From: Mycobacterium dioxanotrophicus
Lineage (GTDB): Bacteria; Actinomycetota; Actinomycetes; Mycobacteriales; Mycobacteriaceae
Assembly (NCBI RefSeq): GCF_002157835.1
Contig: NZ_CP020809.1
Coordinates: 6,386,001-6,450,000 of the forward strand
DNA length: 64,000 nt
Direction of reading: 5' to 3'
The notes beneath the pieces were generated by a model. It did not search any database and was not told the origin of the DNA. It saw only the letters and a program-made list of their open reading frames with translations. Positions 8,730 to 16,566 of the stretch are shown here, in pieces; the stretch's first letter is position 1, and every line of letters starts with the position of its first letter. Made by a program: the position numbers and the translations under genes.

Positions 8730-9490
8730 GAGATCTCCTTGGCGTCACCGAACGTCATCTGCACGTTCTGCACTGAACTCGATAGGAGGGCGCGTTTGGG
8801 CAGGCCAAGTGCCGCAAGCTCGTTGGCGTACGGGTGATCGCCCAGCCACAGCCGGACCCCGCCGAGCCGATAGCGCACGCCGGAAAGCCGCATCTCCCCC
8901 GCGGTTTCCCGGGTGACGCCGTCGAGGTGCGAGAAGGTCGGGTGGACCTGCGGCTTGGACGTGAACCTGGCAGGCACCGGGACCCCAGGTTTGAATTCCA
9001 TCCCGACCGCGAGCTGCCCGTCGATCGTCACATCGAACCCGAACTGCCGGCCGTCACGAACAGTGAAGTCCGCCATCACTTTTGGATAGCCCCAGATCGA
9101 CCGTCCGGCCTCGCACGTGAACTCTTGATCGACGGGCAGGTGGTGGATGAACGCTGCGGCGGACTGAAGGGCGCGCATGCCGCCTGCGGTCGAACCGGGC
9201 GGGTTGACCATGACATTGGTGCCGTATTCCAGGTACTGCCCCAGGTCGCCGTCGGTGTAGCGCATGAGCATCAGCACGACGACGGCGCGGCCCGGCCGGT
9301 AGCGGCAGACCTGTAGGCCGCTGTAGTCGATCATCCGCTGCGCGGCGCCGGCGTCGACGGAGAACATCGCCATGTGTTGATCCGCGGCGCGGATCCGCAC
9401 GGGCATGGTCACCACAGAGCCGGCGACGGTGTGCTGCGAGGGCGTGGCTTCGGATGAGCGCTTGCGCGAAGACCCAGTGGCGTCGGTCAC
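8726..9490 (-). CDS. Acetoacetate-decarboxylase-fold protein (Rv3519-like)
   Basis: A 254-residue protein related to Rv3519, with an acetoacetate-decarboxylase-like beta-barrel. The function in sterol breakdown is not known. It is the first gene of a two-gene operon with cyp142 (ATGA overlap). GTG 9490 lies only ten bases from the KstR box; TAGATT at 9497-9502 is six bases upstream of it and no Shine-Dalgarno is present, so a leaderless mRNA is likely. The first 15-20 residues are charged and Ser-rich and may be an extension relative to other homologues. The fold assignment is stronger than the function. Confidence 0.75.
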   Translation of the reverse strand: MTDATGSSRKRSSEATPSQHTVAGSVVTMPVRIRAADQHMAMFSVDAGAAQRMIDYSGLQVCRYRPGRAVVVLMLMRYTDGDLGQYLEYGTNVMVNPPGSTAGGMRALQSAAAFIHHLPVDQEFTCEAGRSIWGYPKVMADFTVRDGRQFGFDVTIDGQLAVGMEFKPGVPVPARFTSKPQVHPTFSHLDGVTRETAGEMRLSGVRYRLGGVRLWLGDHPYANELAALGLPKRALLSSSVQNVQMTFGDAKEIS

Positions 9491-9500
9491 ACCCCAAATC

Positions 9501-9514
9501 TAGAACGCGTTCTA
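9501..9514. promoter_or_regulatory. KstR operator of the Rv3519-like/cyp142 operon
   Basis: TAGAACGCGTTCTA is a perfect 14-bp palindrome and fits the KstR consensus fully. It abuts the probable -10 (TAGATT) of the leftward operon, whose GTG follows within ten bases. On the other side lies only the end of the next leftward gene. Confidence 0.92.
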
Positions 9515-9564
9515 AACACTTTGCAAGAAGTGTCTACCGTTACCGGCGAGGGAAAATGTCCCAG

Positions 9565-10605
9565 CTACACGAGGGTGGCCAACTCCCGGAGCTGTTCGGC
9601 ACTACGGCCACTCACCACCATCGTGGTGACGCCGGCGGCCTCCCAGACCTTGATCTGCTCCCGTACGTAGTCTTTGTCGCCGACGATGGCCGCATCGTCG
9701 ACCACCTCGTCCGGGATGACTTTGGCCGCTCGGTCCTTTCCGTCCTGACGGCCCGAACGGAACAGCGCCGTCACCTCGTCGACCACGTCGCCGTAGCCCA
9801 TCCGGCGGTAGACCTCGGCGTGAAAATTGGTGTCCTCCGAACCCATTCCGCCCATGTAGAGCGCGAGGTATGGCTTCATCGCCGCGAAGGCCGCGGGGCG
9901 GTCCTCGGTGATGACGATGTTGGCCGTCGCGCAGATCTCGAAGTTTTCGCGGGATCGACGCGCCCCCGGCTTCGCGAACCCTTCGTCGAGCCAGGCGTTG
10001 TAGGTGTCGGCCATGCGCGGCGTGTAGAAGATCGGCAGCCAGCCGTCACAGATCTCGGCGGCCAGCGCGACGTTCTTGGGGCCTTCGGCGCCGAGCATGA
10101 TGGGGATGTCGGCGCGCAGCGGATGGGTGATGGGCTTGAGTGGTTTGCCCAGCCCGGTCGTACCCTCGCCCGAGGCCGGCAGCGGGTAGTGCGGTCCCGC
10201 GCTGGTGACGGGGGCCTCGCGGGCCCAGACCTGGCGGATGACGTCGATGTACTCGCGCGTGCGGGCCAACGGCTTGGGGAACTTCTGGCCGTACCAGCCC
10301 TCGACCACCTGCGGCCCGGACACCCCGAGCCCGAGGACGTGCCTGCCACCCGAGAGATGGTCCAGGGTCAGCGACGCCATCGCGCACGCCGTCGGGGTGC
10401 GGGCCGAGAGCTGGACCACCGATGTGCCCAACCGCAGCCGGCTGGTCTCGCGCCCCCACCAGGCCAGCGGCGTGAACGCGTCCGAACCCCACGCCTCAGC
10501 GGTGAACACGGTGTCGAACCCAGCGTCCTCGGCGGCAGCGACCAGCTCCGCATGGTTGGTGGGCGGCTGCGCGCCCCAATATCCGAGTTGAAGACCGAGC
10601 TTCAT
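9565..10605 (-). CDS. LLM-class F420-dependent oxidoreductase (Rv3520c-like)
   Basis: Luciferase-like TIM-barrel oxidoreductase of 346 residues, probably using coenzyme F420. The N-terminus MKLGLQLGYWG and the GTSVVQLSARTP segment are typical of F420 LLM proteins, and the gene matches Rv3520c by position. I start at ATG 10605, preceded by GAAAGG; 33 further codons upstream would read back over the operator. It is divergent from the DUF35 gene and shares its KstR box. Its reaction in sterol degradation is unassigned. Confidence 0.85.
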   Translation of the reverse strand: MKLGLQLGYWGAQPPTNHAELVAAAEDAGFDTVFTAEAWGSDAFTPLAWWGRETSRLRLGTSVVQLSARTPTACAMASLTLDHLSGGRHVLGLGVSGPQVVEGWYGQKFPKPLARTREYIDVIRQVWAREAPVTSAGPHYPLPASGEGTTGLGKPLKPITHPLRADIPIMLGAEGPKNVALAAEICDGWLPIFYTPRMADTYNAWLDEGFAKPGARRSRENFEICATANIVITEDRPAAFAAMKPYLALYMGGMGSEDTNFHAEVYRRMGYGDVVDEVTALFRSGRQDGKDRAAKVIPDEVVDDAAIVGDKDYVREQIKVWEAAGVTTMVVSGRSAEQLRELATLV

Positions 10606-10640
10606 TAGTTTGCCTTTCGACCCGTCCTTGCCACGATTCT

Positions 10641-10654
10641 TAGAACCTGTTCTA
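10641..10654. promoter_or_regulatory. KstR operator between the LLM gene and the DUF35-ltp4-ltp3 operon
   Basis: TAGAACCTGTTCTA matches TnnAACnnGTTnnA with palindromic flanks. It lies 36 bases from the leftward ATG and only nine bases from the rightward GTG at 10663, so it can control both divergent units. Confidence 0.92.
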
Positions 10655-10662
10655 CTCGATGT

Positions 10663-11652
10663 GTGACAGCCAGCCAAAGCCGCCCGGCCTCGATAGATCA
10701 TCACGAGCCGCCACTTTCTGCGCCACTGAAACTGTCGTTTGACTACACCCGTTCAGTGGGCCCGGTGCTCGGTCAGTTCTTCACTGCCCTGCGTGACCGC
10801 CGCGTCGTCGGCGTACGCGGGTCGGACGGGCGTGTGCATGTGCCACCCGCCGAGTATGACCCGGTCAGCTACGAACCACTGACCGAGGTGGTGCCGGTCT
10901 CCAGCGTCGGGACGGTGTTGTCCTGGACCTGGCAGCCGGAGCCACTCGAGGGCCAGCCGCTGGACCGTCCGTTCGCCTGGGCGTTGATCAAGCTCGACGG
11001 CGCCGACACGCCGCTGCTCCATGCGGTCGACGCCCCGGAAGGCCAGCTCAGCACCGGGGACCGGGTCCATGTGCACTGGGTCGACGAACCTGTCGGCGCG
11101 ATCGCCGATATCGCGTACTTCGTGCCGGGTGACACCCCTGAAGACGTTCCGGATGTGACCGACGACCGCGATCCGATCACCATGCTCGTGGTGCCGACGG
11201 CCATCGAGATCCAGCATTCCGCGTCGTACCCGGAGAGCGCGTACCTGCGGGCACTGCAGGAGGGCACGCTGCTCGGTGCGCGCACGGGCGAGAACGGGAA
11301 GGTGTATTTCCCTGCGCGCGAGGCTGATCCGGCCACCGGTCAGCAGTTGACCGAGTATGTCGAGCTGTCCGACAAGGGCACTGTCACCACGTTCGCGATC
11401 ATCAACATCCCGTTCGCGGGACAGCGCATCAAACCGCCGTACGTGGCGGCGTATGTGCTGCTCGACGGTGCTGATATCCCGTTCCTGCACCTGGTGACCG
11501 AGATCCCTGCCGACGAGGTGCGCATGGGCATGCGGGTCGAGGCCGTGTGGCGCCCCCGTGAGGAATGGGGCCTGGGCATCGACAACATCTCTCATTTCCG
11601 GCCGACGGGTGAGCCCGACGCCGACTACGACAGCTACAAGCACCACCTGTAA
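10663..11652 (+). CDS. Tandem DUF35 (OB-fold) protein, partner of Ltp3/Ltp4
   Basis: A 329-residue Rv3521-type protein with two DUF35-like halves, about residues 20-155 and 185-315. Each has a GxxGxVxxP strand followed by a segment rich in V and T and an aromatic YVAAYVLLDGAD or FAWALIKLDGAD motif. The zinc-ribbon cysteines of ordinary DUF35 proteins are absent from both halves. DUF35 proteins form complexes with sterol thiolases and aldolases (the ChsH2-Ltp2 case), so this one probably supports the two thiolase-like proteins encoded next. GTG 10663 has no ribosome-binding site and starts nine bases after the KstR box; a start a few codons later is possible. Confidence 0.8.
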   Translation: MTASQSRPASIDHHEPPLSAPLKLSFDYTRSVGPVLGQFFTALRDRRVVGVRGSDGRVHVPPAEYDPVSYEPLTEVVPVSSVGTVLSWTWQPEPLEGQPLDRPFAWALIKLDGADTPLLHAVDAPEGQLSTGDRVHVHWVDEPVGAIADIAYFVPGDTPEDVPDVTDDRDPITMLVVPTAIEIQHSASYPESAYLRALQEGTLLGARTGENGKVYFPAREADPATGQQLTEYVELSDKGTVTTFAIINIPFAGQRIKPPYVAAYVLLDGADIPFLHLVTEIPADEVRMGMRVEAVWRPREEWGLGIDNISHFRPTGEPDADYDSYKHHL

Positions 11653-11664
11653 GGGAAACCCCAC

Positions 11665-12726
11665 ATGACTGTTCGTGATGTTGCTGTCGTCGGTTTCGCG
11701 CATGCCCCGCATGTGCGACGCACCGACGGCACCACCAACGGTGTCGAGATGCTGATGCCGTGTTTCGCCCAGCTCTATGCCGAACTCGGCCTGCAGCAGA
11801 CCGACATCGGTTTCTGGTGCTCGGGGTCCTCGGACTACCTTGCCGGACGGGCGTTCTCGTTCATCTCCGCGATCGACTCGATCGGCGCGGTACCGCCTAT
11901 CAACGAGTCCCACGTCGAGATGGACGCCGCATGGGCACTGTATGAGGCTTACATCAAGATCCTCACCGGCGAAGTCGACACCGCATTGGTCTACGGTTTC
12001 GGGAAGTCCAGCGCGGGCGTGCTGCGCCGCGTGCTGGCCCTGCAGACCGACCCGTACACCGTCGCACCGCTGTGGCCCGATTCGGTGTCCATGGCCGGCC
12101 TGCAGGCCCGCTTCGGTCTCGACGCCGGCAAGTGGACCGCCGAGACCATGGCGCAGGTGGCGCTGGACTCGTTCGCCGCAGCTGAGCGGGTCGATTCGGT
12201 GAAATCGGCCGACACTGTCGCCGAGCTGCTGGACCGGCCATTCTTCGCCGATCCGCTGCGCCGCCACGACATCGCCCCCATCACCGACGGCGCCGCGGCG
12301 ATCGTGCTCGCGGCCGGCGACCGGGCCCGCGAACTGCGCGAAAACCCCGCCTGGATCACCGGTTTCGAGCACCGCATCGAGACGCCGATCCTGGGTGCGC
12401 GGGACCTGACGACCTCGCCGTCGACGGAGGCCTCCGCGCAGGCCGCGACCGGCGGCGACACCGCGTTCGATGTCGCCGAGTTGCACGCGCCGTTCACGCA
12501 TCAGCAGCTGATCCTCACCGAGGCCATCGGCCTGGGCGCGTCGACCAAGGTCAACCCGTCAGGTGGCGCGCTGGCCGCCAACCCGATGTTCTCGGCCGGC
12601 CTGGAGCGCATCGGCTTTGCCGCACAACTTATTTTCGATGGCTCCGCGGGCCGCGTGCTGGCGCATGCCACGAGTGGCCCTGCGCTGCAACAGAACCTGG
12701 TCACCGTCCTGGAAGGGAAGAGCTAG
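11665..12726 (+). CDS. ltp4: Thiolase-like lipid-transfer protein Ltp4
   Basis: Non-decarboxylating thiolase-superfamily protein of 353 residues, matching Rv3522. In rhodococci ltp3 and ltp4 are needed to remove C24-branched sterol side chains, where they are thought to act as aldol-lyases. A Cys is present in FWCSGSSDY, but the usual C-terminal GHP motif is replaced by AANPMFSAG after VNPSGG, so ordinary thiolysis is doubtful. GGGAAACC precedes the ATG. The stop TAG is followed immediately by the ATG of ltp3 with no spacer, so translation is coupled. Confidence 0.88.
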   Translation: MTVRDVAVVGFAHAPHVRRTDGTTNGVEMLMPCFAQLYAELGLQQTDIGFWCSGSSDYLAGRAFSFISAIDSIGAVPPINESHVEMDAAWALYEAYIKILTGEVDTALVYGFGKSSAGVLRRVLALQTDPYTVAPLWPDSVSMAGLQARFGLDAGKWTAETMAQVALDSFAAAERVDSVKSADTVAELLDRPFFADPLRRHDIAPITDGAAAIVLAAGDRARELRENPAWITGFEHRIETPILGARDLTTSPSTEASAQAATGGDTAFDVAELHAPFTHQQLILTEAIGLGASTKVNPSGGALAANPMFSAGLERIGFAAQLIFDGSAGRVLAHATSGPALQQNLVTVLEGKS

Positions 12727-13905
12727 ATGGCCAACAAGGCAGCCGTCCTCGGCACCGGGCAGACCAAGTACGTGGCCAAACGTCACGACGTCTCGATGAA
12801 CGGCCTGGTGCGCGAGGCCATCGATAAAGCACTCGCCGATTCCGGTTCGACGATGGCCGATATCGACGCCGTCGTGGTGGGTAAGGCACCGGACTTCTTC
12901 GAGGGCGTCATGATGCCCGAACTGTTCATGGCCGATGCGACCGGCGCGACCAACAAGCCGCTGATCCGCGTGCACACCGCGGGCTCGGTGGGCGGATCGA
13001 CGGCCGTCGTCGCCGCGAGCCTGGTGAAATCCGGCAAGTACCGCCGCGTGCTCACCATGGCGTGGGAGAAGCAGTCCGAGTCGAATGCCATGTGGGCGTT
13101 GAGCATCCCGGTGCCATTCACCAAGCCGGTGGGCGCCGGTGCCGGCGGATATTTCGCACCGCACGTGCGCGCCTACATCCGGCGCTCGGGCGCACCGGAT
13201 CACATCGGCGCGATGGTCGCGGTCAAGGACCGCCTCAACGGTGCCAAGAACCCCTTGGCCCATCTGCACCAGCCCGACATCACGCTGGAGAAGGTGATGT
13301 CGTCCCAGATGCTGTGGGATCCGATCCGTTTCGACGAGACCTGTCCGTCCTCCGACGGTGCGGCCGCGATGGTGATCGGCGACGAAGAGACGGCCGATGC
13401 CCGGGCCGCCGACGGACACCCGGTGGCTTGGATCCACGCCACCGCACTGCGTACCGAACCGCTGGCCTACTCGGGTCGCGACCAGGTCAACCCGCAGGCC
13501 GGCCGCGACGCCGCCGCAGCGCTGTGGCGTGACGCGGGCATCACCAGCCCGATCGACGAGATCGACGTCGCCGAGGTGTATGTGCCGTTCTCCTGGTTCG
13601 AACCGATGTGGTTGGAGAATTTGGGTTTTGCCGCGGAGGGTGAGGGCTGGAAGCTCACCGAGGCCGGGGAAACGGCCATCGGCGGCAAGATCCCGTTCAA
13701 CGCCTCGGGCGGCGTACTGAGTTCGAATCCGATCGGCGCGTCGGGCATGATCCGCTTCGCGGAGTCGGCGATCCAGGTCATGGGCAAGGCGGGTGATCAT
13801 CAGGTCGAGGGCGCCCGCAAGGCTCTCGGTCACGCCTATGGTGGTGGTGCACAGTACTACTCGATGTGGGTGGTCGGCAGCGACAAGCCGGCGGACAAGT
13901 CATGA
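12727..13905 (+). CDS. ltp3: Thiolase-like lipid-transfer protein Ltp3
   Basis: SCP2-thiolase-like protein of 392 residues matching Rv3523. The position of the nucleophilic Cys reads VHTAGSVGGST, with no Cys, and the C-terminal motif is FNASGGVLSSNPIG rather than NPxGG...GHP. Both changes fit an aldolase or carbon-carbon lyase role on C24-branched side chains rather than classical thiolysis. It forms one operon with the DUF35 protein and Ltp4 and overlaps the next gene by four bases (ATGA). Confidence 0.88.
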   Translation: MANKAAVLGTGQTKYVAKRHDVSMNGLVREAIDKALADSGSTMADIDAVVVGKAPDFFEGVMMPELFMADATGATNKPLIRVHTAGSVGGSTAVVAASLVKSGKYRRVLTMAWEKQSESNAMWALSIPVPFTKPVGAGAGGYFAPHVRAYIRRSGAPDHIGAMVAVKDRLNGAKNPLAHLHQPDITLEKVMSSQMLWDPIRFDETCPSSDGAAAMVIGDEETADARAADGHPVAWIHATALRTEPLAYSGRDQVNPQAGRDAAAALWRDAGITSPIDEIDVAEVYVPFSWFEPMWLENLGFAAEGEGWKLTEAGETAIGGKIPFNASGGVLSSNPIGASGMIRFAESAIQVMGKAGDHQVEGARKALGHAYGGGAQYYSMWVVGSDKPADKS

Positions 13906-14786
13906 GCATGAAGTACACGCTGAGCGTGGCCATGGGGCCGCTGGAACATCTGACCGGATTGGCCCGTACCGCAGAGGAAGTCGGGTTCGATTCCATCGCC
14001 CTGCCCGACTCGCTGTTCTACATGGAGAAGCAGGCCGCCGATTACCCGTACACGCCGGACGGATCGCGGATGTGGAACGCCGAGACTCCGTGGGTGGATC
14101 CGCTGATCGCGGCCGCGTCGATGGGTGCGGTGACCTCGACGCTGCGGTTCTACACCAACGTCATGAAACTCGGCTCGCGTAATCCGCTGCTACTCGCGCG
14201 GCAGGTTGGCTCAGTGGCCAACCTTACCGGCAACCGCTTCGGTTTCGGCGTCGGAATCGGGTGGGCCCCAGAGGAATTCGAATGGTGCGGGGTACCGTTC
14301 GCCAAGCGCGGGGCACGTGTCGACGAGATGATCGAAGTGCTCAAGCTGGTACTCGGCGGCGGCATGGTCGAGTTCCACGGGGAGTTCTACGATTTCGACC
14401 GCTTGCAGATGAGCCCCGCGCCGTCGCAGCCGGTCCCGTTCTACGTCGGCGGGCACACCCCGGTCGCACTCAAGCGGGCCGCCCGGGTCGGTGACGGCTG
14501 GACCAGCGCGATGATGACGTGCGCCCAGCTGGCCGAGACGGTTCAGGCCATCAACAAGCTGCGCGCCGAATACGGCAGAGCCGACGAGCCTTTCGAGTAC
14601 CAGGCGGTGTGCATCGACAAATTCGACCTCGACGGGCACCGCGAGCTCGCCGCGGCGGGCATCACCGACAACATCGTCATCCCGTGGCTGCTCGAGGGCC
14701 TGGGCTTCGACGCTCCGCTGGAGAAGAAGCAGGACTCGCTCAAGCGGTTCGCCGACATCTACATCCACTCCGGCTGGCAGGACTGA
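13902..14786 (+). CDS. LLM-class flavin/F420 oxidoreductase
   Basis: A 294-residue luciferase-like monooxygenase-fold protein. Motifs include the N-terminal MKYTLSVAMGP, FYTNVMKLGSRNPLLLARQV and GVGIGWAPEEFEWCGVPF, typical of F420-dependent LLM enzymes. ATG 13902 overlaps the ltp3 stop (ATGA), which fixes the start over an in-frame ATG 12 codons upstream. It is the fourth gene of the DUF35-ltp4-ltp3 operon. I recall no counterpart at this position in M. tuberculosis, so it may extend the pathway to other sterols. Reaction unknown. Confidence 0.82.
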   Translation: MSMKYTLSVAMGPLEHLTGLARTAEEVGFDSIALPDSLFYMEKQAADYPYTPDGSRMWNAETPWVDPLIAAASMGAVTSTLRFYTNVMKLGSRNPLLLARQVGSVANLTGNRFGFGVGIGWAPEEFEWCGVPFAKRGARVDEMIEVLKLVLGGGMVEFHGEFYDFDRLQMSPAPSQPVPFYVGGHTPVALKRAARVGDGWTSAMMTCAQLAETVQAINKLRAEYGRADEPFEYQAVCIDKFDLDGHRELAAAGITDNIVIPWLLEGLGFDAPLEKKQDSLKRFADIYIHSGWQD

Positions 14787-14787
14787 C

Positions 14788-15207
14788 ATGGCAGTGACCG
14801 ATCCCAACCATCCGGCTCATCTGGCGGGCCAGCGGTCGCGGGCCGCGGTGGCGGCGCGGGACAAGGAGGCGTGGCTGGCGGTGTTCGCCGACGACGCGAT
14901 CGTGCAGGACCCGATCGGGCCGTCGTTCTTCGACCCCGAAGGCAACGGCCATCACGGCAAGGAGGCCATCGCGGCCTTCTGGGACAAGGCGATTGCCCCT
15001 ACCGACAACCTGGAGTTCAGGTTCGTCGACACCTTCCAGTGCGGCAACGAGGAAGCCAACGTGGGAAGCATCGTGACCACCATGGGCGGCCATCAGATCA
15101 CCACCGAAGGCGTGTTCACCTACCGCGTCAACGATGCGGGAGAGATGGTCGCGCTGCGGGCCTTCTGGGAGGTCGACCGCGCCGCGGCGACCGCGACGCC
15201 GGCCTAA
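14788..15207 (+). CDS. NTF2-like protein resembling ketosteroid delta5-isomerase
   Basis: A 139-residue cone-fold (SnoaL/NTF2) protein. The segment FADDAIVQDPIG closely parallels the YADDATVEDP(F/V)G segment of bacterial 3-oxo-delta5-steroid isomerase, including the Asp that acts as base, and it is followed by HGKEAIAAFW as in that family. I do not see the Tyr of the oxyanion hole, and the second catalytic Asp also seems replaced. It begins one base after the LLM stop, so it is the last gene of the operon. Isomerisation of a steroid enone or an enoyl-CoA is plausible but not proven. Confidence 0.75.
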   Translation: MAVTDPNHPAHLAGQRSRAAVAARDKEAWLAVFADDAIVQDPIGPSFFDPEGNGHHGKEAIAAFWDKAIAPTDNLEFRFVDTFQCGNEEANVGSIVTTMGGHQITTEGVFTYRVNDAGEMVALRAFWEVDRAAATATPA

Positions 15208-15737
15208 CCCTCCGGTACCTCCGAGAGGCCGGTCAGGTAGCGCTGCGCCAGCTCCTGGTAGGCCTGTGGGTTGGTGTTGACCCACATCTCGGCCCCGGTG
15301 CCCCCGATCGGTCCCCTGATCTTCGCGGGCGCGCCGGTGACCAGCACCTCGTCGGGAATCTTGGTGCCGCCCACCACCAATGAGTGGGCGGCGATCAAGC
15401 TGCGTCGCCCGATCACGGCGCCGTCGAGCACCGTCGAGTGGTTGGCGATCAACGCCTCGGCTCCGACATGCGCACCATGTACGACGCACATGTGCGCCAC
15501 CGTCGCGCCCGGCCCGATGTCCACCGGAATACCGGGAGGGGCGTGCAGAACCGAGCCGTCCTGCACGTTGGCGCCCACACGGATCACGATGGGCGCATAG
15601 TCACCCCGCAGCACCGCGTTGAACCACACCGACGCACCGGCCTCGACCGTGACATCACCGATCAACGTGGCGGTCGGCGCCACGAATGCAGTCGGATCCA
15701 CTCTGGGCGCGCGGCCCTCGAATGAGTACAGGGGCAT
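15204..15737 (-). CDS. Gamma-class carbonic anhydrase-like protein (Rv3525c-like)
   Basis: Left-handed beta-helix protein of 177 residues made of hexapeptide repeats (I/V-G-x-x-x-x). The three zinc-ligand histidines of gamma carbonic anhydrases are visible in VLHAPPG, VAHMC and VVHGAH. The family covers carbonic anhydrases and paralogues such as PaaY thioesterase-like proteins, so hydrolysis of stray CoA esters is an alternative. It corresponds in position to Rv3525c. Its end overlaps the convergent isomerase-like gene by four bases. No KstR box lies upstream. Confidence 0.82.
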   Translation of the reverse strand: MPLYSFEGRAPRVDPTAFVAPTATLIGDVTVEAGASVWFNAVLRGDYAPIVIRVGANVQDGSVLHAPPGIPVDIGPGATVAHMCVVHGAHVGAEALIANHSTVLDGAVIGRRSLIAAHSLVVGGTKIPDEVLVTGAPAKIRGPIGGTGAEMWVNTNPQAYQELAQRYLTGLSEVPEG

Positions 15738-15811
15738 CGTTCACATATACCGCAGGCCGGCCTCGCAGGCCGGGCAGTCGCTCATCGCGACGCGTACTGT
15801 GAACAGTAATT

Positions 15812-16462
15812 ATGCCGTTCCCGACGTCATCGCCGCTGAAACTCGTGCTCACTGCAGGTCTCGCCACGATCGTCGCCACGACGGCGGCGAGCTGCTCCGC
15901 CACCGACCCAGGCTCCGCCGCGCGCTGGGGTATGACGCCCACCACAGCGTCCAGCGCGCCACCCGCAGCCGCCCCGCCGGTCGCGGGTACCACCAAGCCG
16001 GGCAGCCTCGATTACAGCCGCCTGATGCTGACCGCAACCGACATCAGCATTCCGCCGGACACCTTCACCGTGAGGTCGTCGAACACCAATCCGAACGGCA
16101 TGTCCGGCGCCAGCGCGTTCTTCGTCAACACCGACGACACCAAGGCCATCGCCGACACGATCCTGATCTATCCCGATGCCGCCACCGCCACGGCCACGCT
16201 GCGGCAGGCGTCGACCGCTGTGAGCACGATAGTCACCGGCGGCACCCCGCAGCCGTTTCCGGTCGGCACGGACGGCACCGTCGTGGCCGGCGTCTCGCCC
16301 GACGGCGCCAAAGCAGTGACGCTTCTCATGTTCACCGAGGGGCGCGCCCTGGTTCGGCTCGAGTTCGACAGCGCCCCTGGCCAGCCGGCGTCACCACAGG
16401 TCGTGACCAGCGTGGGAACGATGCAGGAGATCGCCCTCCGGGTGGGTTTACCGGCGACATAA
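15812..16462 (+). CDS. Probable lipoprotein, unknown function
   Basis: A 216-residue protein with a signal peptide ending TTAASC, giving a lipobox Cys near residue 28, then an Ala/Pro/Thr-rich linker and a compact domain with alternating strands. The C-terminal region is reminiscent of the extracellular part of Rv3524, which occupies a similar place in M. tuberculosis, but without its N-terminal half. No ribosome-binding site precedes ATG 15812. A small inverted repeat, ACTGT-GA-ACAGT, at 15796-15807 lies just upstream and may be part of the promoter. Function unknown. Confidence 0.75.
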   Translation: MPFPTSSPLKLVLTAGLATIVATTAASCSATDPGSAARWGMTPTTASSAPPAAAPPVAGTTKPGSLDYSRLMLTATDISIPPDTFTVRSSNTNPNGMSGASAFFVNTDDTKAIADTILIYPDAATATATLRQASTAVSTIVTGGTPQPFPVGTDGTVVAGVSPDGAKAVTLLMFTEGRALVRLEFDSAPGQPASPQVVTSVGTMQEIALRVGLPAT

Positions 16463-16525
16463 CGCGGCCGACGGCGCGCTACGCGACAGGTCACACACCC
16501 TCATTGCCAGACGCGGAGGAAAAAC

Positions 16526-16539
16526 TGTAACGTGTTCTA
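16526..16539. promoter_or_regulatory. KstR operator of kshA
   Basis: TGTAACGTGTTCTA fits the KstR consensus. It lies 27 bases before the kshA ATG; TAACGT inside the box is a plausible -10, which would give a short leader carrying the GGAGG ribosome-binding site. Confidence 0.9.
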
Positions 16540-16566
16540 GTTAGAGAGAGACGGACTGGAGGCGTC

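Noticed and set aside
10753..12501. 582-codon minus-strand frame opposite the DUF35 and ltp4 genes
   Set aside because: Arg/His/Gly-rich shadow of conserved plus-strand genes.
12559..13833. 424-codon minus-strand frame opposite ltp3
   Set aside because: Shadow frame; ltp3 is well supported on the plus strand.
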